Shown one piece after another: positions 8,330 to 16,686 of a stretch of DNA of 64,000 bases. Where the stretch lies: positions 1-64,000 of the forward strand of contig NZ_LLZN01000062.1 in NCBI RefSeq assembly GCF_001509795.1, read 5' to 3'. The notes below the pieces were generated by a model, which saw only the letters and a list, made by a program, of their open reading frames with translations, ran no database searches and was not told the DNA's origin. The stretch comes from Streptomyces sp. NRRL WC-3605 (GTDB lineage: Bacteria; Actinomycetota; Actinomycetes; Streptomycetales; Streptomycetaceae). A program made the position numbers and the translations under genes. Numbering within the stretch: position 1 is the stretch's first letter; every line of letters starts with the position of its first letter.

Positions 8330-9196
8330 ATGGGAAAGTCCAGGAAGTCCCGGCGCGGGGCCGCCGCGGCCTCCGTCACCGAGACGGTCGACGGCGGGCT
8401 GGCCGAGCTCGTACCCGACCCGGACCGGGCGCGGGCCTGGACCCTGCTCCTCGACGGGGCACCCCAGTCGCACGTCGACCTGGACGACCCCGCCTACCTC
8501 TCCTTCGAGTACCAGCGCCGGCTCGGGCACGTCATCGACCTCGTCGCCCCGCCCGGCAAGCCCGTGCAGGTCGTGCACCTCGGCGGCGGCGCGCTGACCC
8601 TCGCCCGGTACGTCGCCGCCACCCGGCCCCGCTCCACCCAGCAGGTCGTGGAACGGGACGCGCCCCTCGTCGGCCTGGTCCGCCGGGAACTCCCGCTGGA
8701 CCGGAACGCCCGCATCCGGGTGCGCTCCACCGACGCGCGCGAAGGGCTCGCCAAGGTGCCGGACGGCTGGGCGGACCTCGTCATAGCCGACGTCTTCAGC
8801 GGCGCCCGCACCCCGGCCCATCTCACCTCTGCCGAGTTCCTCGACGAGGTCCGCCGGGCGCTCGCGCCGGGAGGCTGGTACGCGGCCAACCTCGCCGACG
8901 GCCCCCCGCTCACGCATCTGCGCGGCCAGATCGCCACCGCCGCCGCCCGGTTCGCCGAGGTCGCCCTGGTTGCCGACCCCACGGTGCTGCGCGGCCGGCG
9001 CTTCGGCAACGCGGTCCTCCTCGCCGCCGACCAGCCCCTCCCGGTCACCGACCTCACCCGCCGCGCCGCCTCCGACCCGCACCCGGGCCGCGTCGAACAC
9101 GGGCGCACGTTGAGGGACTTCACGGGTGGCGCGACCCCGGTGACGGACGCGTCGGCGGTGGACTCCCCGGCTCCACCGGACTCGGTGTTCACCTAG
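8330..9196 (+). CDS. spermidine-synthase-like SAM-fold protein
   Basis: A 288-residue cytoplasmic protein with the Rossmann fold of spermidine synthases and SAM methyltransferases. The nucleotide-binding loop is VQVVHLGGGALTLARYV, followed by an acidic strand end (QQVVERD) and DLVIADVFSGARTPAHLTS in the catalytic loop region. The aminopropyltransferase signature is degenerate, so genuine polyamine synthesis is not shown. Such proteins are common in actinobacteria without a known substrate. The start ATG 8330 is the first in frame. The last 35 residues are low-complexity. Confidence 0.78.
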   Translation: MGKSRKSRRGAAAASVTETVDGGLAELVPDPDRARAWTLLLDGAPQSHVDLDDPAYLSFEYQRRLGHVIDLVAPPGKPVQVVHLGGGALTLARYVAATRPRSTQQVVERDAPLVGLVRRELPLDRNARIRVRSTDAREGLAKVPDGWADLVIADVFSGARTPAHLTSAEFLDEVRRALAPGGWYAANLADGPPLTHLRGQIATAAARFAEVALVADPTVLRGRRFGNAVLLAADQPLPVTDLTRRAASDPHPGRVEHGRTLRDFTGGATPVTDASAVDSPAPPDSVFT

Positions 9197-9217
9197 GTCC
9201 GTAGTCCGGCGGTTCCT

Positions 9218-9265
9218 TCAGAACTGCTGCTGCTTCGCGCCGGGCGGGAGCATGCAGGGGGTGCG
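9218..9265 (-). pseudogene. duplicated 3' tail of the lipoprotein gene
   Basis: These 48 bases repeat 9781-9828, the last codons and stop of the lipoprotein gene, with one mismatch. The copy reads RTPCMLPPGAKQQQF and a stop, where the intact gene has V for the A. It lies downstream of the WXG-like gene and, past that gene's TGA, in the same frame. It is either the remnant of a second lipoprotein gene or a short direct repeat left by a duplication that spanned the WXG-like gene. Confidence 0.6.
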
Positions 9266-9304
9266 CAGAGACGACGGCGGCGCGGAGTGTGCCGGCTCGT
9301 GACA

Positions 9305-9760
9305 TCAGCCGAAGTCGTTCGTGCCGGGGGTGGGGCGCGTACTGACGGTCTCGTCGTACGTCGGCATGCTGGTTCCGTAGGAGGCGCGCGGGTCGGGGAG
9401 GCCGCCCGGGGTCGGGCGCAGGACGGCGGGCATCACGCCGGGCGTGGCCTGGGTCGTGGTGTCCGTCTTCTCGAAGTCCTGCGACGTCCGCTGGTCGTTC
9501 CAGTCATGGCCGTCCGCGGACGACCGGAGGTTGTCCCGGCCGGCCTCGATGCGGGCGTGCAGTCCGTCGAGGGCGGGCTTCCAGCTGGTGGCGATCTCCG
9601 TCAGGGCGGGGCCGAGGGACCAGCCGGTGAGGGAAGCGGCCGCCGTCCTCGACTCCTTGACGGCCTTGTCGGCCGGTTCCTTCAGGGTGTGCGCGATGCC
9701 GTCGCAGGCGCCGGCGGACGCGCGCAGTTCGGCCGGGTCGACGTCGGTGGTCCGGGACAC
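9305..9760 (-). CDS. small WXG100-like (ESX-type) protein
   Basis: A 151-residue protein with a helical N-terminal hundred residues (LRASAGACDGIAHTLKEPAD, KESRTAAASLTGWSLGPALT, WKPALDGLHARIEAGRDNL) that look like the two-helix hairpin of WXG100/ESX proteins. A Pro/Thr-rich tail of 50 residues follows. There is no Sec signal, consistent with type VII-related partners. The GTG start at 9760 is preceded by GAGAGGAG. It lies directly downstream of the lipoprotein and the WXG-hydrolase, on the same strand. I infer that it is exported or packaged together with the hydrolase; no ESX core genes are in the window. Confidence 0.6.
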   Translation of the reverse strand: MSRTTDVDPAELRASAGACDGIAHTLKEPADKAVKESRTAAASLTGWSLGPALTEIATSWKPALDGLHARIEAGRDNLRSSADGHDWNDQRTSQDFEKTDTTTQATPGVMPAVLRPTPGGLPDPRASYGTSMPTYDETVSTRPTPGTNDFG

Positions 9761-9780
9761 GTTCGGCTCCTCTCAGCCGG

Positions 9781-10449
9781 TCAGAACTGCTGCTGCTTCA
9801 CGCCGGGCGGGAGCATGCAGGGGGTGCGTACGGCGAATGAGAAGCGCTGGGGCTTGAGCTTCCCGGAGCCGACCGTGTCAGCCTCGACCGTGTAGTTGTT
9901 CTTCTTGTTGCGAGCCCAGAGTATGGCCGACTCGTAGGCGCTCTTGAACTCTCGGTAAGCGGTCACCTCATAGTCCCGCTCCGTGAGTTCGCTGCGCAGT
10001 CGGCGCACGATGCGCGTGTGGTCGCTGGCCGGGGCGGGGGAGTAGATGTAGTAGTAGAGGCTGTACCGGCCGTCCTCGGCCACCTCGTCGTTCTTCCCGA
10101 GGCAGTCCTCGAAGTGGACCTTCTCCGTGTCCGGAAGCAGTTCCACGTCGGTGAGCTTCGCTACGTAGGCGGTGTAGTCCTTGGCCCACCGCAATGCCTC
10201 GTCCTTCGCCATGCGCGGCAGCGGGGCGTTGACGTCGTCACCCTGGGACACACAACCTCCAGTTGAGAGCAGGATCGCGAAGACAGCGAGCAGCGTGCGG
10301 AGAACGGACCTAGAGCCCGGGGACGATGTAGCCCTCGGGGGGCAGTTCGGAGCCTCGCTTCGGAGCCTCCGCGGGCGGCTTGCCCGCGATGATCGCCCCT
10401 TGATTGCCCAGCGATCGGCTTCCTTCGTCCCAGTAACCGCTGTGTCCAT
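9781..10449 (-). CDS. lipoprotein of the WXG-hydrolase module, start unclear
   Basis: The mature part is about 155 residues with two conserved-looking cysteines (HFEDCLGKN, RTPCMLPPG) and Tyr-rich strands (RYSLYYYIYSP). A hydrophobic segment LRTLLAVFAILLSTGGC (from about 10302) looks like a lipoprotein signal with its lipobox Cys. No ATG, GTG or TTG lies between the upstream stop at 10310 and this segment. The nearest in-frame ATG is 10449, inside the hydrolase gene, which would add an implausible 50-residue Arg/Ser-rich leader. I give that frame but think an unusual start, or a start lost by rearrangement, is likely. A TG-rich site after GGAGG near 10245 would skip the lipobox. Function is unknown; a partner or inhibitor of the hydrolase is possible. 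Confidence 0.55.
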   Translation of the reverse strand: MDTAVTGTKEADRWAIKGRSSRASRPRRLRSEAPNCPPRATSSPGSRSVLRTLLAVFAILLSTGGCVSQGDDVNAPLPRMAKDEALRWAKDYTAYVAKLTDVELLPDTEKVHFEDCLGKNDEVAEDGRYSLYYYIYSPAPASDHTRIVRRLRSELTERDYEVTAYREFKSAYESAILWARNKKNNYTVEADTVGSGKLKPQRFSFAVRTPCMLPPGVKQQQF

Positions 10450-11971
10450 GCGTGTCGATCCGGATGTTGTTGCCACCGAAGCCTCCCAACGACGGGTCGC
10501 GGCCGAGGGTGTAGTCGGAGGTGTTGTTGGCGACGGCGTCGTCGTCCGCGGTGCCGATCCAGACGTGCTCCGGGTCCATCTGGAGGTCGGAGGCGTGGTC
10601 CACGGTCATGCCCGGGCTGCCGACCGCGACCACGTCGTCCGCTCCCAGCCCTTCGCCTCCCGCCGCCGCTGCGCCGACCACCGTGGTGCCGTAGCTGTGC
10701 CCGAGGACGGTGGTGTGACTGGGCGACCCGTCGTGCGCGGCGTGGGTGCCGGCGACGAACTGCCGCAGATCCGGGGCCGCGTCCTCGGCCCGGTCCCGCG
10801 TGGCGACGCTGCCGGGGTCGGTCGGTTTGAACTCGGGGGCGTCGTAGCCGATCCACGTGATCATCGCCACGCTCTCGCCGTCGGCCTGCTTCTCGGCGGA
10901 GTTCTGGAGCTTGTCGATGCGGGCGAGCTGGCCGGGCACACCGGACATCTCCGTGTTGGTCCCGGGTACCAGGATCCCGGTGTGCGCCGCGGTGTCCGGG
11001 TTGCCCATCGCGATGATGGCCCGGCCGTCGTCCTTGGAGTCGTAGCCGAGGAGGTACAGCTCCTTGCCCTCGGGGGCACTGTCCGACGCTTCGAGCCGGT
11101 CGTTGAGCATCAGCAGGTTGTCGAGGCGCTTGTTGACCGTCTCGTCGCTGTCCCCGGGGAACCCCTCGTCCCAGTTGCCTTCCTGGATCAGATTGAGTTC
11201 CTGGCCGAGCGCCGTGCGGTTGGCGTCGTCCCGTACGTCCGTCGGCAGACCGTCGGTCGCTCCGATCCGCTTCGGATAGAGCGTGGTGTAGGCCTGGCGC
11301 TCCTCCGGGCTGAGGGCCTTCCACCACTCGGCGGCGGCCTTCGGATCGTCCGAGGGGATCTGCGGCGCCTGGACGCCCACGGCCTTCATCGCGTTCTCGA
11401 CGTCCCGGGCGGACTCCGCCGCCGCGTCATGGCTGAGCGGGTCGGTGAGGATGTCGCCGTTCAGCTCCCCGAGGGCCTTCGCGCCGTCGTCGCTCGCCTT
11501 GCGCGCCGCTGTCAGGGCGTCGTCGATGGCGGCGCGGTGCTCCGTGAGCAGGGCGTTGCGGTCGGCGATGATCTGCTGGGTGTCGGGATCCTGGCGGGGG
11601 AGGTCCGAGGTCGTCCGGTCGCTCACCCAGCCCTCGTCGTCGACGTCGAAGCCGTCCTGCTCCGCCCGCCGCACCGCGCTGCGCAGGTCGGTCTGGGCCT
11701 GCTCCATCCAGAACCGGGTGGTGTCGAGGACCTCGGCGATGGCCATGGCCTCCGTCTCGACCACGCCGATGCGCGACTCGACGTCCTCCAGGTAGAAGAG
11801 GGCCGCGTCCGCGTCGTCGCCCTTCCAGGACTGGTGCAGCGGCCCGGTCACCTGCCGGCGGTGGCGGTCGGTGAGCGAGTCCGTGGTCGTCGACAGCCCG
11901 CGCCAGACCTTGACGGCGGCTTCCAGGTCGGAGAAGTCCTGCTTCATCAGCCGCGCGAAGTCAGACGCCAC
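10310..11971 (-). CDS. alpha/beta hydrolase (DUF1023) with N-terminal WXG-like domain
   Basis: A 553-residue protein. Residues 1-170 are helical with a WKG at 49-51 (LHQSWKGDDADAA), the hallmark of WXG-type secretion domains. The C-terminal half is an alpha/beta hydrolase with the nucleophile elbow GHSYG (S426), AVGSPGM and a late DTHGHSGYW that can supply the His. This is the DUF1023 family, often found in actinobacteria next to small WXG proteins. The substrate is unknown (an ester or peptide is likely). The GTG start has GGAG five bases upstream. Two small genes follow on the same strand. The architecture of secretion domain plus enzyme resembles polymorphic or type VII effectors, but that role is inference. 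Confidence 0.75.
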   Translation of the reverse strand: MASDFARLMKQDFSDLEAAVKVWRGLSTTTDSLTDRHRRQVTGPLHQSWKGDDADAALFYLEDVESRIGVVETEAMAIAEVLDTTRFWMEQAQTDLRSAVRRAEQDGFDVDDEGWVSDRTTSDLPRQDPDTQQIIADRNALLTEHRAAIDDALTAARKASDDGAKALGELNGDILTDPLSHDAAAESARDVENAMKAVGVQAPQIPSDDPKAAAEWWKALSPEERQAYTTLYPKRIGATDGLPTDVRDDANRTALGQELNLIQEGNWDEGFPGDSDETVNKRLDNLLMLNDRLEASDSAPEGKELYLLGYDSKDDGRAIIAMGNPDTAAHTGILVPGTNTEMSGVPGQLARIDKLQNSAEKQADGESVAMITWIGYDAPEFKPTDPGSVATRDRAEDAAPDLRQFVAGTHAAHDGSPSHTTVLGHSYGTTVVGAAAAGGEGLGADDVVAVGSPGMTVDHASDLQMDPEHVWIGTADDDAVANNTSDYTLGRDPSLGGFGGNNIRIDTHGHSGYWDEGSRSLGNQGAIIAGKPPAEAPKRGSELPPEGYIVPGL

Positions 11972-12129
11972 GTCGGCTCCCGCCCGGCCGGCCGGAGCGC
12001 TCCCCGGAGCATGGCGAAACAGCCCAAGTGCGCATGTGGCAACCCCCGTTGCTACTCACTCATGAGTTCGAAGCACTCAGCGTAGCCGATGCGTTTCCGG
12101 GGACTCTCGGGGGTGCCGGGACGGATGGG

Positions 12130-12657
12130 TCAGTAGGTCCCGATCTCCACCCGAGGCGGCCCGTCGTGCCAGGTGCAGAACACCGACACCCGGTCCGCGC
12201 CCGCGCTGAACTCCACCCGGATCCAGGACTCCGTCTTCCACACCTGCATCGACCAGCCCGCGCCGGGCGCGGCCGAGACCAGGGACGCCGAGGACTCGCC
12301 GATGTCGAAGACGACCCGGCCGCCGTCGGTGTCGTAGCTCTTGACCCGGCCCGAGGTGTCCGGGGAGGAGGAAGGGCTGGAGGTCTTCGGCGGTGGGGTC
12401 GAGGTGGCCGGAGCGCTGGGCGTGCGGGTCGGCTTGGGGGAGCGCGGCGGCGGACTGGGCGACGGCGTCGGCCGGTTGGTGGACGACGCCAGCGGCTCGG
12501 AGTCCCCCGCCGTCACGTCGGCCGCCGTGATGGGCAGGGCGCGCGGCCGGTCGTAGACCGTGCCGGCCATGACCGTGTGGACACCCCACCACGACAGCGT
12601 GACCGCCGCGCCCGTGGCGAGCGACCACGCGAGTACGTGTACGACTCCTCTGTGCAT
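12130..12657 (-). CDS. membrane-anchored or secreted protein with Ser/Pro/Thr linker
   Basis: A 175-residue protein with a single N-terminal hydrophobic segment (VVHVLAWSLATGAAVTLSWW), a linker of about 60 residues made almost only of S, P, T and K, and a C-terminal beta-rich domain of about 75 residues (VKSYDTDGGRVVFDIGESSA, VEFSAGADRVSVFCTWHDGP). The shape is that of a surface-displayed domain on a stalk. It is divergent from a two-component system with 109 bases between, so it may be a target or an accessory sensor of that system. No family recognised. Confidence 0.7.
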   Translation of the reverse strand: MHRGVVHVLAWSLATGAAVTLSWWGVHTVMAGTVYDRPRALPITAADVTAGDSEPLASSTNRPTPSPSPPPRSPKPTRTPSAPATSTPPPKTSSPSSSPDTSGRVKSYDTDGGRVVFDIGESSASLVSAAPGAGWSMQVWKTESWIRVEFSAGADRVSVFCTWHDGPPRVEIGTY

Positions 12658-12766
12658 CGCGGGCCATACTGCCTCACGTGTCCCACGGGTGTCGCCTCCC
12701 GTCCACAGGAGCCGAGTTGTCCACAGGCCCGGACCGGTCTCGCCGGCATGGCGTACGGTGCGGCGC

Positions 12767-13498
12767 ATGGCAAGTGTGCTCGTGGTCGAGGACGACCAGT
12801 TCGTGCGCTCGGCGCTCATCCGGCACCTGACCGACGCCACCCACACGGTGCGCAGCGTCGGCACCGCGCTGGAGGCGCTGCGCGAGGTCGCCCATTTCCG
12901 TTTCGACGTGGTCATCCTGGACCTCGGTCTGCCCGATCTCGACGGCTCCGAGGCCCTGAAGATGCTGCGCGGCATCACCGACGTGCCGGTCATCATCGCC
13001 ACGGCACGGGACGACGAGGCGGAGATCGTGCGGCTGCTGAACGCCGGCGCGGACGACTATCTGACCAAGCCCTTCTCGGTCGAGCACCTGTCGGCGCGGA
13101 TGGCGGCCGTCCTCCGCCGGGCCCGCGCCGGCGGAGTGGAGGCGGCACCCTCCAGCGTGCTGCGCGTCGGCGGGCTCACCGTCGACCCGCTGCGCCGCCA
13201 GGCCGAGTTGGACGGGGTGCGCCTGGACCTGACCCGGCGCGAGTTCGACCTGCTCGCCTTCCTCGCCGGACGCCCCGGTGTCGTCGTCCCCCGCAAGGAG
13301 CTGCTCGCCGAGGTCTGGCAGCAGTCCTACGGAGACGACCAGACCATCGACGTCCATCTGTCCTGGCTGCGCCGCAAACTGGGCGAGACGGCGGCCAACC
13401 CGCGCTATCTGCACACCCTCAGGGGCGTCGGCGTGAAGCTGGAGCCGCCGGCCGTGCCGTCCTTCGGCGCGGACAGCCCGGGGGAGCAGCCGCGATGA
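12767..13498 (+). CDS. OmpR-family response regulator
   Basis: A 243-residue DNA-binding response regulator. The receiver domain has the acidic pair D9-D10, phosphoacceptor D52 (VVILDLGLPD) and the conserved Lys in DDYLTKPFS. A winged-helix output domain follows from about residue 130 (LTRREFDLLAFLAGRPG, TIDVHLSWLRRKLGE). Its stop overlaps the kinase start by 4 bases (ATGA), so the two are translationally coupled. The inducing signal is unknown. Divergent from the stalked surface protein and upstream of the chitinase. Confidence 0.92.
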   Translation: MASVLVVEDDQFVRSALIRHLTDATHTVRSVGTALEALREVAHFRFDVVILDLGLPDLDGSEALKMLRGITDVPVIIATARDDEAEIVRLLNAGADDYLTKPFSVEHLSARMAAVLRRARAGGVEAAPSSVLRVGGLTVDPLRRQAELDGVRLDLTRREFDLLAFLAGRPGVVVPRKELLAEVWQQSYGDDQTIDVHLSWLRRKLGETAANPRYLHTLRGVGVKLEPPAVPSFGADSPGEQPR

Positions 13499-14898
13499 GA
13501 TGGGCTCTGGTCAAGGTCAGCCTGGCGGTCACCACCATGGTCGTCCTCGCCTTCGCCGTCCCGCTCGGCCTCGTCATCCGGGAGATGGCCCGCGACCGCG
13601 CCTTCTCCAACGCCGAGCGCCAGGCCGCCGCCGTCGCCCCCGCGCTGTCCATCACCACCGACCGGGACCAGCTGGAGCGGGTCGTCGCCTCCGCCGGGTC
13701 CGACGACGGCATGGCCGTCCACATCCCGGCGTCGGGCAGGAGCGCCGCCGTCGACCTCGGCCGGCGGCGGGCCGCCGCCGACGACATCGCGACCGTGCGC
13801 CGGCTGGGCCGTGCCTCCACCACCGAGGTGGCCGGCGGCTCCACCCTGCTCCAGCCGGTCGCGCTGAGCACCGGCGAGATCGCGGTCGTCGAGGTGTACG
13901 TCCCCGACGCCGAGGTCACCAACGGACTCGCCACCGCCTGGGCCGTCCTGGCCGGGGTCGGCATCGCCCTGATCGTCGGCTCGGTCGCGGTCGCCGACCG
14001 GCTGGGCGTGCGCATGGTGCGGCCCGCGCAGCGCCTGGTCGAGGGCGCGCACGAGCTGGGCGAGGGCAAGCTCGGCGCCCGCGTCCCGGAGGAGGGGCCG
14101 AAGGAACTCCGGCTCGCGGCGGTCGCGTTCAACGCGATGGCGGACCAGGTCGTGCAACTCCTCGCCAACGAACGGGAGCTGGCCGCCGACCTGTCCCACC
14201 GGCTGCGCACCCCGCTGACCGTTCTGCGGCTGAACGCGGCCTCCCTCGGGGACGGCCCGGCCGCCGACCAGACCCGGGCCGCGGTGGCCCAGTTGGAGGG
14301 CGAGGTCGACACCATCATCCGCACCGCACGCGAGGCCAAGCCGCAGACGGTCGCGGCCGGACCGGGCGCCGGGTGCGACGCGGCCGAGGTCGTGCGCGAG
14401 CGGATGGCGTTCTGGTCGGCGCTGGCCGAGGACGAGGGCCGCAAGGTGCGGGTGGCCGGCGTGGACCGGCCGGTGCGCATACCCGTGGCCCGGGCCGACC
14501 TGGCGGCCGCGCTGGACGCCCTCCTCGGCAACGTCTTCCGGCACACCCCCGAGGGCACCGCCTTCGCGGTCGACGTGCACAACGGCGAGGACGCCGTGAT
14601 CGTGCTCGTCTCCGACGCCGGGGCCGGCATCGCCGACCCCGAGGCCGCGATGGCCCGTGGGCACGGCTCGGGGAGCGCCGGCTCGACCGGCCTCGGCCTG
14701 GACATCGTGCGGCGGCTCGCCGAGTCCACCGGCGGAGACGTGCGGATCGGCTCGTCCGTGCTCGGCGGGACCGAAGTACGCCTGTGGATACAGCTCGACG
14801 GCCGGGCACCGGTCCGCAGGGGGCACCGCGGTGCCGTGCGGCGCCGCCGCCCCGGCCGACTGGTCTCTACCTTTAACCGGTCCCGATCCCTTCCTTAA
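13495..14898 (+). CDS. sensor histidine kinase
   Basis: A 467-residue membrane kinase. There is a membrane segment near residues 7-27, an extracytoplasmic sensor region of about 115 residues, a second membrane segment near 146-168, a HAMP region, and the H-box DLSHRLRTPLT with the phosphorylated H235. The ATP-binding domain has the N-box LDALLGNVFRHT, G1 VSDAGAGIAD and G2 GSTGLGLDIVRR. It is the cognate partner of the upstream response regulator. The C-terminal 30 residues are Arg-rich and contain a DasR-like sequence at the DNA level. Confidence 0.92.
   Translation: MRWALVKVSLAVTTMVVLAFAVPLGLVIREMARDRAFSNAERQAAAVAPALSITTDRDQLERVVASAGSDDGMAVHIPASGRSAAVDLGRRRAAADDIATVRRLGRASTTEVAGGSTLLQPVALSTGEIAVVEVYVPDAEVTNGLATAWAVLAGVGIALIVGSVAVADRLGVRMVRPAQRLVEGAHELGEGKLGARVPEEGPKELRLAAVAFNAMADQVVQLLANERELAADLSHRLRTPLTVLRLNAASLGDGPAADQTRAAVAQLEGEVDTIIRTAREAKPQTVAAGPGAGCDAAEVVRERMAFWSALAEDEGRKVRVAGVDRPVRIPVARADLAAALDALLGNVFRHTPEGTAFAVDVHNGEDAVIVLVSDAGAGIADPEAAMARGHGSGSAGSTGLGLDIVRRLAESTGGDVRIGSSVLGGTEVRLWIQLDGRAPVRRGHRGAVRRRRPGRLVSTFNRSRSLP
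14859..14874. promoter_or_regulatory. degenerate DasR-like (dre) site upstream of the chitinase
   Basis: ACTGGTCTCTACCTTT resembles the DasR operator consensus ACTGGTCTAGACCACT, mainly in the left half-site and the ACC of the right half. It lies about 140 bases upstream of the chitinase start, inside the 3' end of the kinase gene. DasR sites are common at chitinase genes in Streptomyces. The right half is weak, so this is a suggestion. Confidence 0.3.
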
Positions 14899-15011
14899 GC
14901 GCACCCTAAGGCCCCCGGCCGCCGTCCGGATCAGGACCTTCGTCCGATTCTCGATCGCTAGCGTGCTGCCGCACCCACCCCCCACCCCCGAACAGCGAAG
15001 GCAGACACGCG

Positions 15012-16481
15012 ATGAGCACCCACCGGCGCAGGATCAGCGGCAGGAACAAGGCGATCGGCGGTCTCGTCGCCGCGGCCGTGGTCGGCGGCGGCGCGCTCGT
15101 GGTCACCGGCACGGCCCAGGCGGCCGGCGCCGGCGCCGTCTACACGAGGACCAGCGACTGGTCGACCGGGTACACCGCGCAGTACGTCGTCACCAACGAC
15201 ACCGGCGAGGTGAAGAAGGACTGGAAGCTGGAGTTCGACCTGCCGTCCGGATCCAAGCTCAGTTCCCTGTGGAACGCCGAGTCCGGCGTGCGCGACGGCC
15301 ATGTCACCGTCACCCCGCCGAAGTGGGACACCGACGGCCTCGCGCCCGGCGAGTCCGTCACCGTCGGCTTCGTCGTCAACGGCACCGCGTCGCCGAAGAG
15401 CTGTCTCATCGACGGCGCCAAGTGCTCCACCGACGACACCGCGACGCCCGAGCCCAGCGGCCGACCCACCGAGTCCGCGACCCCGAAGCCGACCCCCACG
15501 GCGACGGCACCCGAGCCCACCGCGACGCCCTCCGGTTCCGCCACCCCCACCGGCAAGCCCTCCCAGACCCCGGGCACCGGCACCAAGGCCGCCGCCGGCT
15601 TCGCCCCGTACATCGACACGTCGCTGTACCCCGCGTTCGACATGGCGGCGAGCGCCGCGGCGACCGGCGTGAAGAACTACAACCTCGCCTTCGTCACCGA
15701 CGGGGGCGGCTGCACCCCGAAGTGGGGCGGCGTCACGGACATCGGCGCCGACGCCGTGGCCGCCCAGATAGGCGACCTGCGCGCCAAGGGCGGCGACGTG
15801 CGCATCTCGTTCGGCGGCGCGGCCGGCAGCGAGCTCGCCACGACCTGCTCCTCGGCGGACGCGCTGGCGGCGGCGTACGCGAAGGTCGTGGACGCCTACC
15901 AGCTGACCAAGGCCGACTTCGACGTCGAGGGCGGCGCGCTTCCCGACAAGGCGGCCAACACCCGCCGTGCGCAGGCCATCGCCAAGCTCCAGAAGCAGCA
16001 CCCGGACCTGGACGTCTCCTTCACCCTCCCGGTCATGCCGGAGGGTCTCACCCAGCCCGGCGTCGACCTCCTCGCCGACGCGAAGCAGAACGGCGTGCGG
16101 ATCGGCGCCGTCAACATCATGGCGATGGACTACGGCCCCGCGTACAGCGGCGACATGGGCACGTACGCCGAGCAGGCGGCCACCGCCACCCAGGCCCAGA
16201 TCAAGGGCGTGCTCGGCCTCTCCGACGACGCCGCCTGGAAGGCCGTCGCGGTCACCCCGATGATCGGCGTCAACGACGTCGTCACGGAGATCTTCAAGGT
16301 CGACGACGCGAAGCAGCTGGTGGACTTCGCCAAGTCCAAGGGCCTGGCCTGGCTGTCCATGTGGTCGGCGACCCGGGACCAGCAGTGCGCGGGCGGCGAG
16401 AAGCCGGCCGCCGACGCCACCTGCAGCTCGATCCTCCAGGACAAGTTCGCCTTCTCGAAGGCGTTCGCGGCCTACAACTGA
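15012..16481 (+). CDS. secreted GH18 chitinase with CBM2
   Basis: A 489-residue secreted enzyme. The signal peptide covers about residues 1-38 (ending GTAQAAGAG). A carbohydrate-binding module of CBM2 type follows to about 131 (YTAQYVVTNDTGE, LWNAESGV, GLAPGESVTVGFV). A Thr/Pro/Ser-rich linker spans about 140-192. The GH18 barrel has the substrate-binding strand RISFGGAAG and the catalytic DFDVEG, with D302, D304 and the acid E306. It should cut chitin to oligosaccharides that the GH20 and GH3 hexosaminidases elsewhere in the window could finish. It follows the two-component system by 113 bases in the same direction, with its own promoter likely in that gap. Confidence 0.9.
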   Translation: MSTHRRRISGRNKAIGGLVAAAVVGGGALVVTGTAQAAGAGAVYTRTSDWSTGYTAQYVVTNDTGEVKKDWKLEFDLPSGSKLSSLWNAESGVRDGHVTVTPPKWDTDGLAPGESVTVGFVVNGTASPKSCLIDGAKCSTDDTATPEPSGRPTESATPKPTPTATAPEPTATPSGSATPTGKPSQTPGTGTKAAAGFAPYIDTSLYPAFDMAASAAATGVKNYNLAFVTDGGGCTPKWGGVTDIGADAVAAQIGDLRAKGGDVRISFGGAAGSELATTCSSADALAAAYAKVVDAYQLTKADFDVEGGALPDKAANTRRAQAIAKLQKQHPDLDVSFTLPVMPEGLTQPGVDLLADAKQNGVRIGAVNIMAMDYGPAYSGDMGTYAEQAATATQAQIKGVLGLSDDAAWKAVAVTPMIGVNDVVTEIFKVDDAKQLVDFAKSKGLAWLSMWSATRDQQCAGGEKPAADATCSSILQDKFAFSKAFAAYN

Positions 16482-16624
16482 CGGCCTGCAACTGACGGCC
16501 TGTGACCGAAGGCTGCAACGAACGTCGCCCGGCTCACGCCCGACGACGCGCGGCCCGCACACGACCGAGCGGGCCGGGCCACCCACGGGGGGCGCGCCCC
16601 GGCCGGACCACCCCCCACCCGGCC

Positions 16625-16659
16625 GGGGCGCGGCGCGTCCCCTATACGCGCCGCGCCCC
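16625..16659. terminator. bidirectional terminator between chitinase and bglC
   Basis: A perfect 13-bp stem, GGGGCGCGGCGCG (16625-16637) with CGCGCCGCGCCCC (16647-16659), around a 9-base loop. It stands in the 205-base gap between two convergent genes, so it can serve both. Just before it, at 16476-16505, a 14-base unit CAACTGACGGCCTG is repeated twice across the chitinase stop. Confidence 0.75.
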
Positions 16660-16686
16660 GCCCCCCGTTCCCGCCACCCCGGTCGG

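Noticed and set aside
12006-12016. GGAGCGCTCCC-like sequence upstream of the WXG-hydrolase
   Set aside because: A short chance palindrome in GC-rich DNA; the outer bases of the CebR box are missing and the gene has no link to sugar use.
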